Source: Rhodococcus pseudokoreensis (GTDB lineage: Bacteria; Actinomycetota; Actinomycetes; Mycobacteriales; Mycobacteriaceae). From it: 64,000 bases of DNA. Positions 25,599 through 34,502 of the stretch are shown here, one piece after another. A program made the position numbers and the translations under genes. Below the pieces are notes generated by a model. The model saw only the letters and a list, made by a program, of their open reading frames with translations, did not search any database and was not told the DNA's origin. The stretch's first letter is position 1; each line of letters opens with the position of its first letter. The stretch covers positions 4,960,001 through 5,024,000 of the forward strand of contig NZ_CP070619.1 in assembly GCF_017068395.1 (NCBI RefSeq). The letters are read 5' to 3'.

Positions 25599-27971
25599 GT
25601 GACGGATTCGACAGCGATCGGAAACAGGCAGGGTTCCGGCGAACAGCAGATCCCGTCGGGCGCGCGAGGGTACGACGGATTCGGCGGACACGTCGGGCGG
25701 ACCAGTGCGGAGTCGACGCCGTGGTGGAAGCCGGAGGCGAAGGCCCCGGCCGGCGCGCCGAACATCGTGGTGATCCTCATTGACGACATGGGATACTCGG
25801 ACATCGGGCCGTTCGGCTCCGAGATCGACACCCCCAACCTCAACCGTCTCGCCGACAGCGGCTACCGGCTGTCGAACTATCACACCACCTCGGTCTGCTC
25901 ACCGGCCCGCGCCGCGCTGCTCACCGGCCTGAACCCGCACCGTGCCGGGTACGGCAGCGTCGCGAACTTCGACCCCGGCTTCCCCGGACTGCGGATGGAA
26001 CTGGCCGACGACGCGCTCAGCCTCGCCGAGATTCTGCGCGCGAACGGGTACGCCACGCATGCGGTCGGGAAGTGGCATCTCGCGCGCGACACCAACCTCG
26101 CGCCGGGACGCACCCGCGACTCCTGGCCGCTGCAGCGCGGATTCGACAGCTACTACGGGTCGCTCGAAGGGATGAATTCGTTCTACTACCCGAACGAGCT
26201 GATCTCCGACAACTCGGTGGTCGACGTCGAGGAATATCCGTCGGACTACTACGTCACCGACGACATCACGGACAAGGCCGTCGCCCGCATCAAGAGCCTG
26301 CGCGCCCACGACGCCGACAAGCCGTTCTTCCTGTACTTCTCGCACATCGCCATGCACGGGCCGCACCAGGCCAAGCCCGAAGACCTCGCGAAGTATCGCG
26401 GCCGCTACACCGAGGGCTGGGACGCCGTGCGACGCAACCGGTTCGACGCGCAGGTCGAGGCCGGATTCTTCCCTCCCGGAACGCCGATCGCCGAGCGGAA
26501 CACCGAACCCGGCTACGACGCCCCGCCGTGGGACGAACTCACCGAAGAGGAGCAGTCACGGTTCGTCCGGTACCAGGAGGTCTACGCCGCCATGGTCGAC
26601 AGCATCGACCAGAGCGTGGGCCGGGTCCTCGACACCCTCGACGAACTCGGTGAAACCGACAACACCATCATCGTGTTCACCTCCGACAACGGCGGCACCG
26701 CCGAAGGTGGTGCGGCGGGGACCCGTTCGTACTTCAGTCAATTCGTGCACGGGCCGGTACCAAATGACTGGGTGCGTGACGTCCCGCACGACGAGGAACT
26801 GATCGGCTCGGAGAAGATCGGCGTCCACTACCCGCGCGGCTGGGGTCAGGCGTCGAACACGCCGTTCCGGTTCTACAAGGGCCAGACGTTCGCCGGCGGT
26901 GTGCGGGTGCCGTTCCTGCTGTCCTGGCCTGCCGGGCTCCGGCGCGACGAGGGCGACACCGGGCTGCGCAAGCACTACTCGTACGTCACCGACATCACCC
27001 CGACCCTCCTGGACCTCGCCGGACTGGAGACGCCGACCCACCGGAACGGGCTTCCCGCCCAGGAGCGGGACGGCGTCAGCATCGCCGAGATCCTCCGGGA
27101 CGCCGCGCAGCCGACCCCGCACACGGAGCAGTACGCCGAGTTCGGCGGTCACCGCGGGTTCTACCGGGACGGCTGGAAACTGCTGTCGCTGCACACGGAT
27201 CCGACCCGGGTCGACGATCCGCAGTGGCAACTGTTCGACGTCGAATCCGACCCCGCCGAGACCACGGACGTCGCGCACCTCTTCCCCGAGAAGGTGCAGG
27301 AACTCGCCGAGGCGTGGGATCGCGCGGCCTGGCACAACACCGTGTTCCCGATCCTCAACGACCGCAAGGCCGTGCAGCGCCGGCCCGACGAGCGCCGGCT
27401 CGCGGAACCGGTGAAGATCCTCGCGGGCACACCCACGCTGGAACGCTACCGGTCCAGTGTGCTGGTCCAGTACCGCGACTTCACCATCGACGTCGCCACC
27501 CACGAGATCGCCGCAGGCGACGAGGGTGTGCTCGTCGCGCACGGCGATCCGCACGGCGGTTACGTGCTCTACGTCGAGGACGGTCGAATCGTGTTCGCGG
27601 TCAACAGCTACGGCCGCATCGCGTACACGTCGGCGCCCCTGGGCGAGGGTGTGGTCGGCGTGCAGGTGCGGGCCGAGGCCACCGAATCCGTTCGGTGGAA
27701 CTTCACCGTCGCGCTCACCGACGCGGCCGGGGTGACCACCGACGTCGCCACCCTCGACGACCAGTTTCAGCTCGTCGGCATGGCGCCGTGGACCGGGATC
27801 TCGGTGGGTGTCGACGCCCGCGGACCGGTGGTGTGGGATCTGCGGGAACGGCGCGGGACGTTCCGGTTCACCGGCCGACTGCAGTCGGTCACCTACACCC
27901 CCGGACCGGTGCGGGTGCCCGAACCGGTCATCCAGGAGGTCGAGGAACTGGCGGAGGCGATGGCCGACTGA
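25599..27971 (+). CDS. Arylsulfatase (formylglycine-dependent sulfatase)
   Basis: About 790 residues, the length of large bacterial arylsulfatases. Metal site ILIDDMGYSDIG (D62 and D63), catalytic motif CSPARAALLTG with C100 that must be oxidised to formylglycine by an FGE-type enzyme (none in the window), and H-V-G-K-W-H (AVGKWHLA near 155). Later FTSDNGGTAEGG supplies metal-binding D-N, and the C-terminal 170 residues form a beta-rich domain seen in related enzymes. It hydrolyses sulfate esters to release sulfate. GTG 25599 is taken as start (AAGGGA eight bases before it); GTG 25581 is also in frame. No signal peptide, so cytosolic. Confidence 0.94.
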   Translation: MTDSTAIGNRQGSGEQQIPSGARGYDGFGGHVGRTSAESTPWWKPEAKAPAGAPNIVVILIDDMGYSDIGPFGSEIDTPNLNRLADSGYRLSNYHTTSVCSPARAALLTGLNPHRAGYGSVANFDPGFPGLRMELADDALSLAEILRANGYATHAVGKWHLARDTNLAPGRTRDSWPLQRGFDSYYGSLEGMNSFYYPNELISDNSVVDVEEYPSDYYVTDDITDKAVARIKSLRAHDADKPFFLYFSHIAMHGPHQAKPEDLAKYRGRYTEGWDAVRRNRFDAQVEAGFFPPGTPIAERNTEPGYDAPPWDELTEEEQSRFVRYQEVYAAMVDSIDQSVGRVLDTLDELGETDNTIIVFTSDNGGTAEGGAAGTRSYFSQFVHGPVPNDWVRDVPHDEELIGSEKIGVHYPRGWGQASNTPFRFYKGQTFAGGVRVPFLLSWPAGLRRDEGDTGLRKHYSYVTDITPTLLDLAGLETPTHRNGLPAQERDGVSIAEILRDAAQPTPHTEQYAEFGGHRGFYRDGWKLLSLHTDPTRVDDPQWQLFDVESDPAETTDVAHLFPEKVQELAEAWDRAAWHNTVFPILNDRKAVQRRPDERRLAEPVKILAGTPTLERYRSSVLVQYRDFTIDVATHEIAAGDEGVLVAHGDPHGGYVLYVEDGRIVFAVNSYGRIAYTSAPLGEGVVGVQVRAEATESVRWNFTVALTDAAGVTTDVATLDDQFQLVGMAPWTGISVGVDARGPVVWDLRERRGTFRFTGRLQSVTYTPGPVRVPEPVIQEVEELAEAMAD

Positions 27972-27973
27972 GG

Positions 27974-28010
27974 GGTCGGCCGGGCGCGCACTAATCGCGC
28001 CCGGCCGACC
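27974..28010. terminator. Bidirectional terminator, 15-bp perfect stem
   Basis: GGTCGGCCGGGCGCG (27974-27988), loop CACTAAT, CGCGCCCGGCCGACC (27996-28010), between the convergent sulfatase and M48 protease genes. Confidence 0.85.
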
Positions 28011-28022
28011 GGCGGCTTCCGG

Positions 28023-29117
28023 TCAGTTGTCGCTGTCGTTGTTGCCCTCGGAGTCCCTCTTGCCGTCGGAGTTCCGGCGCCAGTGGGTGAACCGATCCTT
28101 GATATCGGCCGCGACGTCGCCGACACCGTTGCCGACGGCGTCGACGGTGGTGCCCAGTCCGCTGCCGATCTCGCGAAGCATGCGGATCAGCGGGTCGTTG
28201 GACGCGTCGAAATTCTGCTTGTACGTCTTCGCTGCCTTGCGGAACTCTTCGCTGATCTTGGCGTCGTCGTCCTCGTGCCGGCGCGGATATTCGCCGCGCA
28301 GGATCGCCGCGTAGGCGCCGCTGTCCACCCACTTCTTCAACTCGGCGGCCCGCAGCACCGAGAACGGGTGGGCGAGCAGTTCGATGTTGAGGAGCTTGAG
28401 GACGCCGTCGCGGAGGTCACCGCTGGCCTCGTATTCGGCGGCCTGGGCCAGGAACGCGTCGGTGTCGATCTCACTCACCCGGGAACCGCCGGCCAGCTTC
28501 AGCTGCACGCGGAGTGCGGTGTGGACGTCCTGCCCGCACAGCAATCCGGCACGGTCGCCGGACAGTTCGGACTTACGCTGCCATTCCATGAGCGCGGCGA
28601 TGATCGCGCGCAACGCCCACCCGCCGATGGGCATCCAGCCGATGGTCCCGGCCAGCCGCATCAGATGCATGAGGATCGTGCGATACACCGCGTGCCCGGA
28701 CAGCGCGTGACCGAGTTCGTGACCGATGACGAACCGCTGCTCTTCGTAGTTCATCGCGTCGAGCAACCCGGTGGTGACCACGATGAACGGCCGGTCCATG
28801 CCGATGGTGAAGGCATTCACCACCGGGGTCTGCAGCACGAACAGCTCAGGGGTCTCGTCGGCACCGAGGATCCGCACACAGTCGCTGCGGAGGTCGTGGA
28901 GATCGCTGAACTGCCGTTCGTCGACGCGCACCGACGTGGCCAGGTACATCAGCCGGTGCTGACGTTCCTGCAGCAGACCCGAGATGGTCCGGAAGACGGT
29001 GTCGAACCCCTTCAGCGTGCGCAGGGTGACAAGCGCCGCCCGGTCCGCGGGGTGCTCCCACGCGCGCGAACTGATGTCCGGGAACGCCGTGCGAACGCGG
29101 TCTGGTGTGGTGGTCAA
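28023..29117 (-). CDS. M48-family zinc metallopeptidase
   Basis: 364 residues. Zinc motif HELGH (H133, E134, H137) followed by a hydrophobic pair (ILMHLMRLAGTIGW and ALRAIIAALM) and SELSGDRAGL, where the third zinc ligand is E of the downstream SxLSxDRA motif, as in M48 proteases. The C-terminal 60 residues are low-complexity and charged (NSDGKRDSEGNND). TTG 29117 is taken as start with AGGGGG six bases before it; the alternative start at 29267 gives a basic, non-homologous leader. Likely membrane-associated and acting on damaged or misfolded membrane proteins (family inference). Confidence 0.85.
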   Translation of the reverse strand: MTTTPDRVRTAFPDISSRAWEHPADRAALVTLRTLKGFDTVFRTISGLLQERQHRLMYLATSVRVDERQFSDLHDLRSDCVRILGADETPELFVLQTPVVNAFTIGMDRPFIVVTTGLLDAMNYEEQRFVIGHELGHALSGHAVYRTILMHLMRLAGTIGWMPIGGWALRAIIAALMEWQRKSELSGDRAGLLCGQDVHTALRVQLKLAGGSRVSEIDTDAFLAQAAEYEASGDLRDGVLKLLNIELLAHPFSVLRAAELKKWVDSGAYAAILRGEYPRRHEDDDAKISEEFRKAAKTYKQNFDASNDPLIRMLREIGSGLGTTVDAVGNGVGDVAADIKDRFTHWRRNSDGKRDSEGNNDSDN

Positions 29118-29250
29118 ATCGATCCCCCTGAGTTGGTGTGCGCGGTGAACAGCCCTCCCGGTCAGGGTAGCGCCGGGCGGTATCGACGGCGGTCGTGCTG
29201 GGCATTTTGCCAACCGTCGGCCGCGGCGTCGGCTCCGAAAATGCGCAGGA

Positions 29251-29280
29251 TGCTCAAACTTGAGCATTGGTATTGCTCAA
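29251..29280. promoter_or_regulatory. Perfect dyad plus extra half-site upstream of the TPP-enzyme operon
   Basis: TGCTCAA-AC-TTGAGCA (29251-29266), then a third half-site TTGCTCAA at 29273-29280. Probable operator in the 335-base gap (29118-29452) between the M48 gene and the transketolase-like gene. The rest of that gap is a long leader of about 170 bases for which I recognise no riboswitch class. Confidence 0.7.
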
Positions 29281-29452
29281 AGTGCGTTCCGATGTTCGAC
29301 TGTTGTGAGAGATCTGCACACAGGACCTCGAAGATGCGGTGAGGTTGGTTCCCACAGGTCCGCCTGCCCGTCACCGCCGATCCGCCTCGCTCACGAACTG
29401 GGCCGAGGAGGATCGGATCCGGTGCCAGGAACTCACAGGCAAGGACGAAACC

Positions 29453-31795
29453 ATGAACGACGCCCGCACGATCGATGCCCACACGAACCAACTCGCCCCG
29501 CGCTCGATCACTCCGGAAGCACTCGTCGAGATCGAGCAGCGGGTGTTGTGGTTGGCGACGTCGATGATCCACCACGCCAACCGGGTTCGCCCGAACCCGA
29601 CCGGGCTGAAGGTCGGTGGGCATCAGGCGTCGTGTGCGTCGATCGCGACGATCATGACCTCGCTGTGGTTCGAACAACTCCGGCCGGGGGACCGGGTGTC
29701 GGTGAAACCGCACGCATCGCCGGTGCTGCACTCCATCAACTACCTGCTGGGGGAGTTGGATGAGAAGTACCTGACGACGTTGCGGGAGTTCGGTGGCCTG
29801 CAGTCCTACCCGTCGCGGGCGAAAGATCCGGATCCGGTGGACTATTCGACCGGCTCCGTCGGGATCGGTGCGACGGCCCCGATCTGGGGTGCCATCGCCC
29901 GACGGTACGTCGACACCACCATCGGCGGCGCCGGCACGGGCCGGCAGTACTCCCTGGTCGGGGACGCGGAACTGGACGAGGGCGCGGTGTGGGAGGCGAT
30001 CCTCGACACCTCGGTCGCCGAACTCGGGGAGATCGTGTGGATCGTCGATTTGAACCGGCAGTCGCTGGACCGGGTGGTCCCCAACATCGCCGCCGGCCGG
30101 CTCGAGGCGATGTTCTCCGCCGCCGGGTGGCAGGTGCTGACCGTGAAGTTCGGGACGCTGCTGGAGTCGTTGTTCACCCGGGCGGGTGGTCCGGCGCTGC
30201 GGTCGCGGATTTTGGATATGCCGAACCCGGAGTATCAGCGGCTGCTGCGCTGCGGCGCCGAGGAACTGCGCCGTCGTTTGCCCGGCGACGGCATTGACGC
30301 TTCGGCGATCGCGGCCCTGATCGCCGAGTTGGATGACGACACCCTGCTGCGGGCGATCCGCAACCTCGGCGGGCACGATCTCGACGCCCTCCGGGCGGCG
30401 TACGCGCGGATCGACGACACCCGCCCGACGGTGATCATCGCCTACACCATCAAGGGCCGCGCCCTGCCGACGCAGGGGCATCCGCAGAATCACTCGTCGC
30501 TGCTGACGGTGGAGCAATACCAGCAGTTGGCGGCCGAGTTGGGGATGGACCCGAACGATCCGTGGGCGCGGTTCGCCGCCGATAGTGTGCCCGGTCGGGT
30601 GTGCGCGGCCACCGCGGAGACGTTGACGCGCAAGAAGGTCGAACTCGCCACCCCGCCGTCGGTCCCCGCGGACATCGGGCGCACCCCGTCGGGGACGTCC
30701 ACGACGCAGGCGGCGCTGGGGCGGGCGCTGCTGGATCTGTCCCGTCAGGCCCCGGACGCGGCGAAGCGGGTGGTCACGGTCAGCCCGGACGTGTCGTCGA
30801 CGACGAACCTGGCGGGCTGGCTGAACAAGGTCGGGGTGTGGTCACCGAACGAGCGGCGCAACTGGTTCGACGACGACGCCGAGACGATCATGCACTGGCG
30901 GGAGAAGCCGACCGGGCAGCACATGGAGTTGGGGATCGCCGAGACCAACCTGGTCGGGTTGATGGGCGAGCTCGGCGCCACCTGGAGCCGGTGGGGGCAG
31001 CCGCTGTTCCCGATCGGGGTGATGTACGACCCGTTCGTCGAACGGGCCCTCGAACCGTGGTCGTACGGGATTTATGCGGGCGGGCAGTCGATCCTGGTCG
31101 GCACCCCCTCCGGTGTGACCCTGGCCGCGGAGGGTGGGGCGCATCAGTCGATCAAGACGCCGTCGATCGGGCTCGAGCAGCCGGGGTGTGTGAGTTTCGA
31201 GCCGGCGTTCGCGATCGACACCGAATGGACGTTGCTCGACGGTATTGGCCGGTTGGGTCGCCCGGATGGGTCGTCGTCGTATCTGCGGCTCTCGACCCGG
31301 CCGGTGGATCAGACCCTGGCGAATGTGCCGTCGGATCCGGCGGCGCGGGAGCGTCGCCGCCGGCAGGTGGTGGCGGGGGCGTACAGCCTGCGGCATGCGG
31401 AGCGGCCGGTGGTGACGTTGGTGGGGATGGGTGCGGTGATCACCGAAACCCTGATTGCGGCGGACCGGTTGGCGGAGCAGGGCATTGCTGCGGATGTGGT
31501 GTGTGTGACCAGTGCGGGACTGTTGTTCGAGGCGGTGCAGGCGCGGCGTGGTCTGACCGAGGGGTCGTCGTGGATTTTGGATCAGGTGTTCCCGGCGGGG
31601 CGGGCGGCGCCGATGGTGACCGTTCTGGACGGGCACCCGCACACTTTGGCGTTCCTGACCGGCATCAACCAGGTGCCCGGGGCGGCGCTGGGGGTCAGCA
31701 GGTTCGGGCAGGTCGGGTCCCTCGACGAGGTGTACCGGTATCACGGTATCGACACCGACAGCATCGTCCGCGCCGCCCTCGACCTCACCGACTGA
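29453..31795 (+). CDS. Large transketolase/AceE-like thiamine diphosphate enzyme
   Basis: 780 residues with the organisation of homodimeric E1 (AceE) and transketolase: N-terminal TPP domain with GGHQASCASIATIMTSLWFE and KPHASPVLHSINYLLG, the TPP metal motif GDAELDEGAVWEA followed by VDLNRQSLD (about residue 165-200), a middle pyrimidine domain (ELGIAETNLVGLMGELGATW) and a C-terminal transketolase-like domain. ATG 29453 has AAGGACG nearby. It is shorter than AceE (about 890 residues) and longer than transketolase (about 690); no lipoyl-bearing partner lies near. It transfers an activated aldehyde from a 2-oxo acid or ketose. The product is unknown; nine bases after its stop begins an FAD oxidase. 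Confidence 0.85.
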   Translation: MNDARTIDAHTNQLAPRSITPEALVEIEQRVLWLATSMIHHANRVRPNPTGLKVGGHQASCASIATIMTSLWFEQLRPGDRVSVKPHASPVLHSINYLLGELDEKYLTTLREFGGLQSYPSRAKDPDPVDYSTGSVGIGATAPIWGAIARRYVDTTIGGAGTGRQYSLVGDAELDEGAVWEAILDTSVAELGEIVWIVDLNRQSLDRVVPNIAAGRLEAMFSAAGWQVLTVKFGTLLESLFTRAGGPALRSRILDMPNPEYQRLLRCGAEELRRRLPGDGIDASAIAALIAELDDDTLLRAIRNLGGHDLDALRAAYARIDDTRPTVIIAYTIKGRALPTQGHPQNHSSLLTVEQYQQLAAELGMDPNDPWARFAADSVPGRVCAATAETLTRKKVELATPPSVPADIGRTPSGTSTTQAALGRALLDLSRQAPDAAKRVVTVSPDVSSTTNLAGWLNKVGVWSPNERRNWFDDDAETIMHWREKPTGQHMELGIAETNLVGLMGELGATWSRWGQPLFPIGVMYDPFVERALEPWSYGIYAGGQSILVGTPSGVTLAAEGGAHQSIKTPSIGLEQPGCVSFEPAFAIDTEWTLLDGIGRLGRPDGSSSYLRLSTRPVDQTLANVPSDPAARERRRRQVVAGAYSLRHAERPVVTLVGMGAVITETLIAADRLAEQGIAADVVCVTSAGLLFEAVQARRGLTEGSSWILDQVFPAGRAAPMVTVLDGHPHTLAFLTGINQVPGAALGVSRFGQVGSLDEVYRYHGIDTDSIVRAALDLTD

Positions 31796-31803
31796 AAGCT
31801 GCC

Positions 31804-32985
31804 GTGTCCGTCGTGGATTCACGGTGCGCGTGGGACGATGACCCGGTCGTGGCGGCGTGGGCCGGGTTGCCGCGGTTGGAATCACGCGTGACCGCGGATG
31901 CGTGCGTCGTCGGGCTCGGTGGTTCCGGTCTCGCCGCCGTCGAGGAACTGACGGCCCGCGGACTCACGGTCGTCGGCCTCGATTCCGGTCGCGTTGCCTC
32001 GGGCGCGGCCGGACGGAACGGCGGATTCCTGCTGGGTGGTCCGGCGGTGTTCCTGCATTCGTCGGTCGCCGAGTGGGGTGCGGCGTCGGTGGACCTGTAC
32101 CGGGCGACGCTCGCCGAACTCGACCACCTCGCCGACGTCCTGGGCCCCGACGTGATCACGCGAACCGGGTCGATCCGGCTGGCCGGACTCCCCGGCGATC
32201 CCGTCGACGACGCCGAGGCCGCCGAGCGGGCAGCAGAACTGAAGGACTGCGCCAACCTCGCACAGGCACTGCGGGACAATGACATCGCAGTCGAAACCTA
32301 CGACGGGGAACTGGGGCAGGGGATATTCCTGCCCGACGACGCGGCGACGAACCCGTCGCGCCGAGTACTGGGTCTCGCATCGATACTGCGGAATTCGGCC
32401 AGTCTGTACGAGAATTCGCCGGTCACCGCACTCGAGCCCGGAGTCGTGCACACCGCGCACGGCACGGTGAGCGCACCGGTGATTCTGGTGGCCGTGGACG
32501 GGAGGCTCGAGCAGGTACTTCCGGAACTAGCCGGCCGAGTCCGCACCGCGCGACTGCAGATGCTCGGCACCGCACCCGGACTGCCGCCGCGGCTGCCGTG
32601 CCCTGTGTACGGGCGGTGGGGATACGACTACGCCCAGCAATCCGCCGACGGCCGACTGCTGGTCGGCGGTGGCCGCGACCTGTTTGCCGACGCCGAGTGG
32701 ACGTCCGACACGGAGCCGACCCGGCCGGTGCAGTCCCACATCGAGAGGGTGGCCGAACGGATGGCCGGCCGACCGGTGTCGGTGACACGGAGATGGGCGG
32801 CGTCCGTCGGCTTCACTCCCGACGGTCGTCCCCTGTGCTGCGAGGTGCGTTCCGGCGTCTTCGCGGTCGGAGGGTACAACGGAACCGGCAACCTGGTCGG
32901 GCCCGTCGCCGCCCGGGCCGCGGTCGCACTGGCGCTGGACGGAATCGCGCCGCCGAGCTATCTGGTTGCGTCGGTGGCCAACTGA
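31804..32985 (+). CDS. FAD-dependent oxidoreductase, DAO (glycine/D-amino acid oxidase) family
   Basis: 393 residues from GTG 31804 (GAAAG ribosome site). N-terminal FAD motif VVGLGGSGLAAVEELTARG (about 36-54), then the family motif GAAGRNGGFLLGG, and a C-terminal FAD loop GVFAVGGYNGTGNLVGP. Related enzymes oxidise amines, N-methylated amino acids or glycine, releasing H2O2 or passing electrons to a partner. Sarcosine- or methylamine-type oxidations make formaldehyde, and the next locus consumes formaldehyde; that link is inference. Co-transcribed with the TPP enzyme. Confidence 0.85.
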   Translation: MSVVDSRCAWDDDPVVAAWAGLPRLESRVTADACVVGLGGSGLAAVEELTARGLTVVGLDSGRVASGAAGRNGGFLLGGPAVFLHSSVAEWGAASVDLYRATLAELDHLADVLGPDVITRTGSIRLAGLPGDPVDDAEAAERAAELKDCANLAQALRDNDIAVETYDGELGQGIFLPDDAATNPSRRVLGLASILRNSASLYENSPVTALEPGVVHTAHGTVSAPVILVAVDGRLEQVLPELAGRVRTARLQMLGTAPGLPPRLPCPVYGRWGYDYAQQSADGRLLVGGGRDLFADAEWTSDTEPTRPVQSHIERVAERMAGRPVSVTRRWAASVGFTPDGRPLCCEVRSGVFAVGGYNGTGNLVGPVAARAAVALALDGIAPPSYLVASVAN

Positions 32986-33060
32986 ATCCGACGCCTCTGC
33001 CACCCACCGGGCTCGCCGCGCTGATCGACACCCTCACCGCGATCTACGCTGACGCGTCGC

Positions 33061-34371
33061 CTAGCGGCGCGCGCCGGTGACCATCGTCGCGTCGGGCGAA
33101 ATGCCGGCGCGAATTCCGATCGCACCGGCCTCGCCGCGGTTGGTGACGTCGAGTTTCTGCAGCACGCTGGCGACGTGAAACTTGACCGTGCTCTCGCTGA
33201 TGCCCAGTTCGGAGGCGATGGCCTTGTTGCGTTTGCCGACCGTCAGGTGCGCGAGGACTTCGAGTTCCCGGGGATTGAGGGTGGACAACAGGTGCTCGTC
33301 CGGGCGAGCGGCCGGGGGATCCAGCGGAATCACGAGCGACACCCGACTACCCCACCCGGCGATGCTCTCGATGTCGACGCGGCCGCGCAGGGTGTGTAGT
33401 CGCCCGGCCAGTTGCCTGGTGAGGGCGCTGCCGTCGATCGCTCCGGAGCCCTGGTCGCGAACTTCGAGCAGCACGTTGTCGCCGTCGCAGTCCCATGCGA
33501 CCCGTAGCCGGGCCAGCACCGGTTGCGCCCCGAACGCCAGGACGATGGTGCGGACCATGGCCCTGGCCGCATGCGCGATCTCGCCCGGGAGCGGTCGCCC
33601 GTCCGCCGGGGGCTCGACGTAGTCGATCTCGACCTCGCAATGCCGCAGCAGCGGACGTAGCTCTCCCTGTAACCGGGCGAACGCGGTGGTCACCGCCTCC
33701 TCGGAGAGGGCGCGGTCGGCGTCGCCCGCCGACCGCAGCGCGATCAACGCCGCCGACGCCGTCTCACTCGCGGTGATGCGGGAGCGGCGATCGTCGAGGT
33801 CGTTGGATCGCAGTGTCCCCAGGATCGAGGACAGGGTGGCGTCGTGAATTTCGGTGAGTTCGGCGATGGTGCGGGCCCGTTCACTGGACGCGGCGCGGGA
33901 CTCGGCGAGGTAGTCGGGGCTGGCCTGCGCGACCTGCTGACGGATCGAGGTGGCGACGAACCCGAACAGGGCGACGATCAGGTCCGGGTCGGGCGGTTCC
34001 GGTTGCACCCTCTTCGGCACGATGACCAGCAAGGTGTCGGTGGCATCGCGCACCACCCAGAGCGGGCGCCGGGCCCCTCCGAGAATGTGGACCCCGTCGA
34101 CAACCGTGCCGAGGTCGGTCGACTTCTTCAGGGCGTCGAGTTCGTCGATGGTGACGCGGTCGACGATCTCCCGGTTCCCGGCGACCTTCCGTGGTCGCCC
34201 GGTGCATTCACACGTGAAGATCACCAGCGCCTCATGGGACCACAGCGAGGTCAGATACCGGGAGAAGCGCGCCGCGATGTCCGGCAGCGGGCCCGTGATC
34301 ACCGCGCGCATGTCCGCCCACGACTGCGCTTGCTTCCGATCGGTGTCCTCGACGCTTACCACGGGATCCAC
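33061..34371 (-). CDS. Regulator joining a histidine-kinase-like ATPase domain to a LuxR helix-turn-helix
   Basis: 436 residues. The first 160 residues have no clear family name (aromatic and hydrophobic stretches, perhaps a sensor domain). The middle (about 200-360) carries a GHKL/HATPase-like region: NVLLEVRDQGSG, then GRVDIESIAGWGSRVSLVIP, matching the N and G2 boxes of histidine kinases, but a phosphorylated histidine box is not evident. The last 70 residues are a LuxR/NarL HTH (LNPRELEVLAHLTVGKRNKAIASELG, IS-E-S-T-V-K-F-H-V). Not a receiver-domain response regulator. It is divergent from hxlB-hxlA (131 bases apart), so control of formaldehyde metabolism is the best guess. Confidence 0.82.
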   Translation of the reverse strand: MDPVVSVEDTDRKQAQSWADMRAVITGPLPDIAARFSRYLTSLWSHEALVIFTCECTGRPRKVAGNREIVDRVTIDELDALKKSTDLGTVVDGVHILGGARRPLWVVRDATDTLLVIVPKRVQPEPPDPDLIVALFGFVATSIRQQVAQASPDYLAESRAASSERARTIAELTEIHDATLSSILGTLRSNDLDDRRSRITASETASAALIALRSAGDADRALSEEAVTTAFARLQGELRPLLRHCEVEIDYVEPPADGRPLPGEIAHAARAMVRTIVLAFGAQPVLARLRVAWDCDGDNVLLEVRDQGSGAIDGSALTRQLAGRLHTLRGRVDIESIAGWGSRVSLVIPLDPPAARPDEHLLSTLNPRELEVLAHLTVGKRNKAIASELGISESTVKFHVASVLQKLDVTNRGEAGAIGIRAGISPDATMVTGARR

Positions 34372-34502
34372 CGTAGGGCCGATCGGTGTGCGGCGGCACT
34401 GGCCATCCGGCCAGCGCGCACTCGTCGAGCGACCGGGTGCCGTCGCGGTGCGGGCTCGGCAATCTTGTCTCCACGACCGGACCCGCTATACCGAGGAGGA
34501 TC

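Noticed and set aside
29281..29452. Riboswitch-like leader before the TPP enzyme
   Set aside because: I looked for the conserved thiamine-pyrophosphate box (CTGAGA and ACCTGAT elements) and did not find it; the long leader stays unassigned.
34399..34414. CTGGCC-ATCC-GGCCAG dyad before hxlB
   Set aside because: GC-rich six-base arms in GC-rich DNA; not distinctive enough to call an operator.
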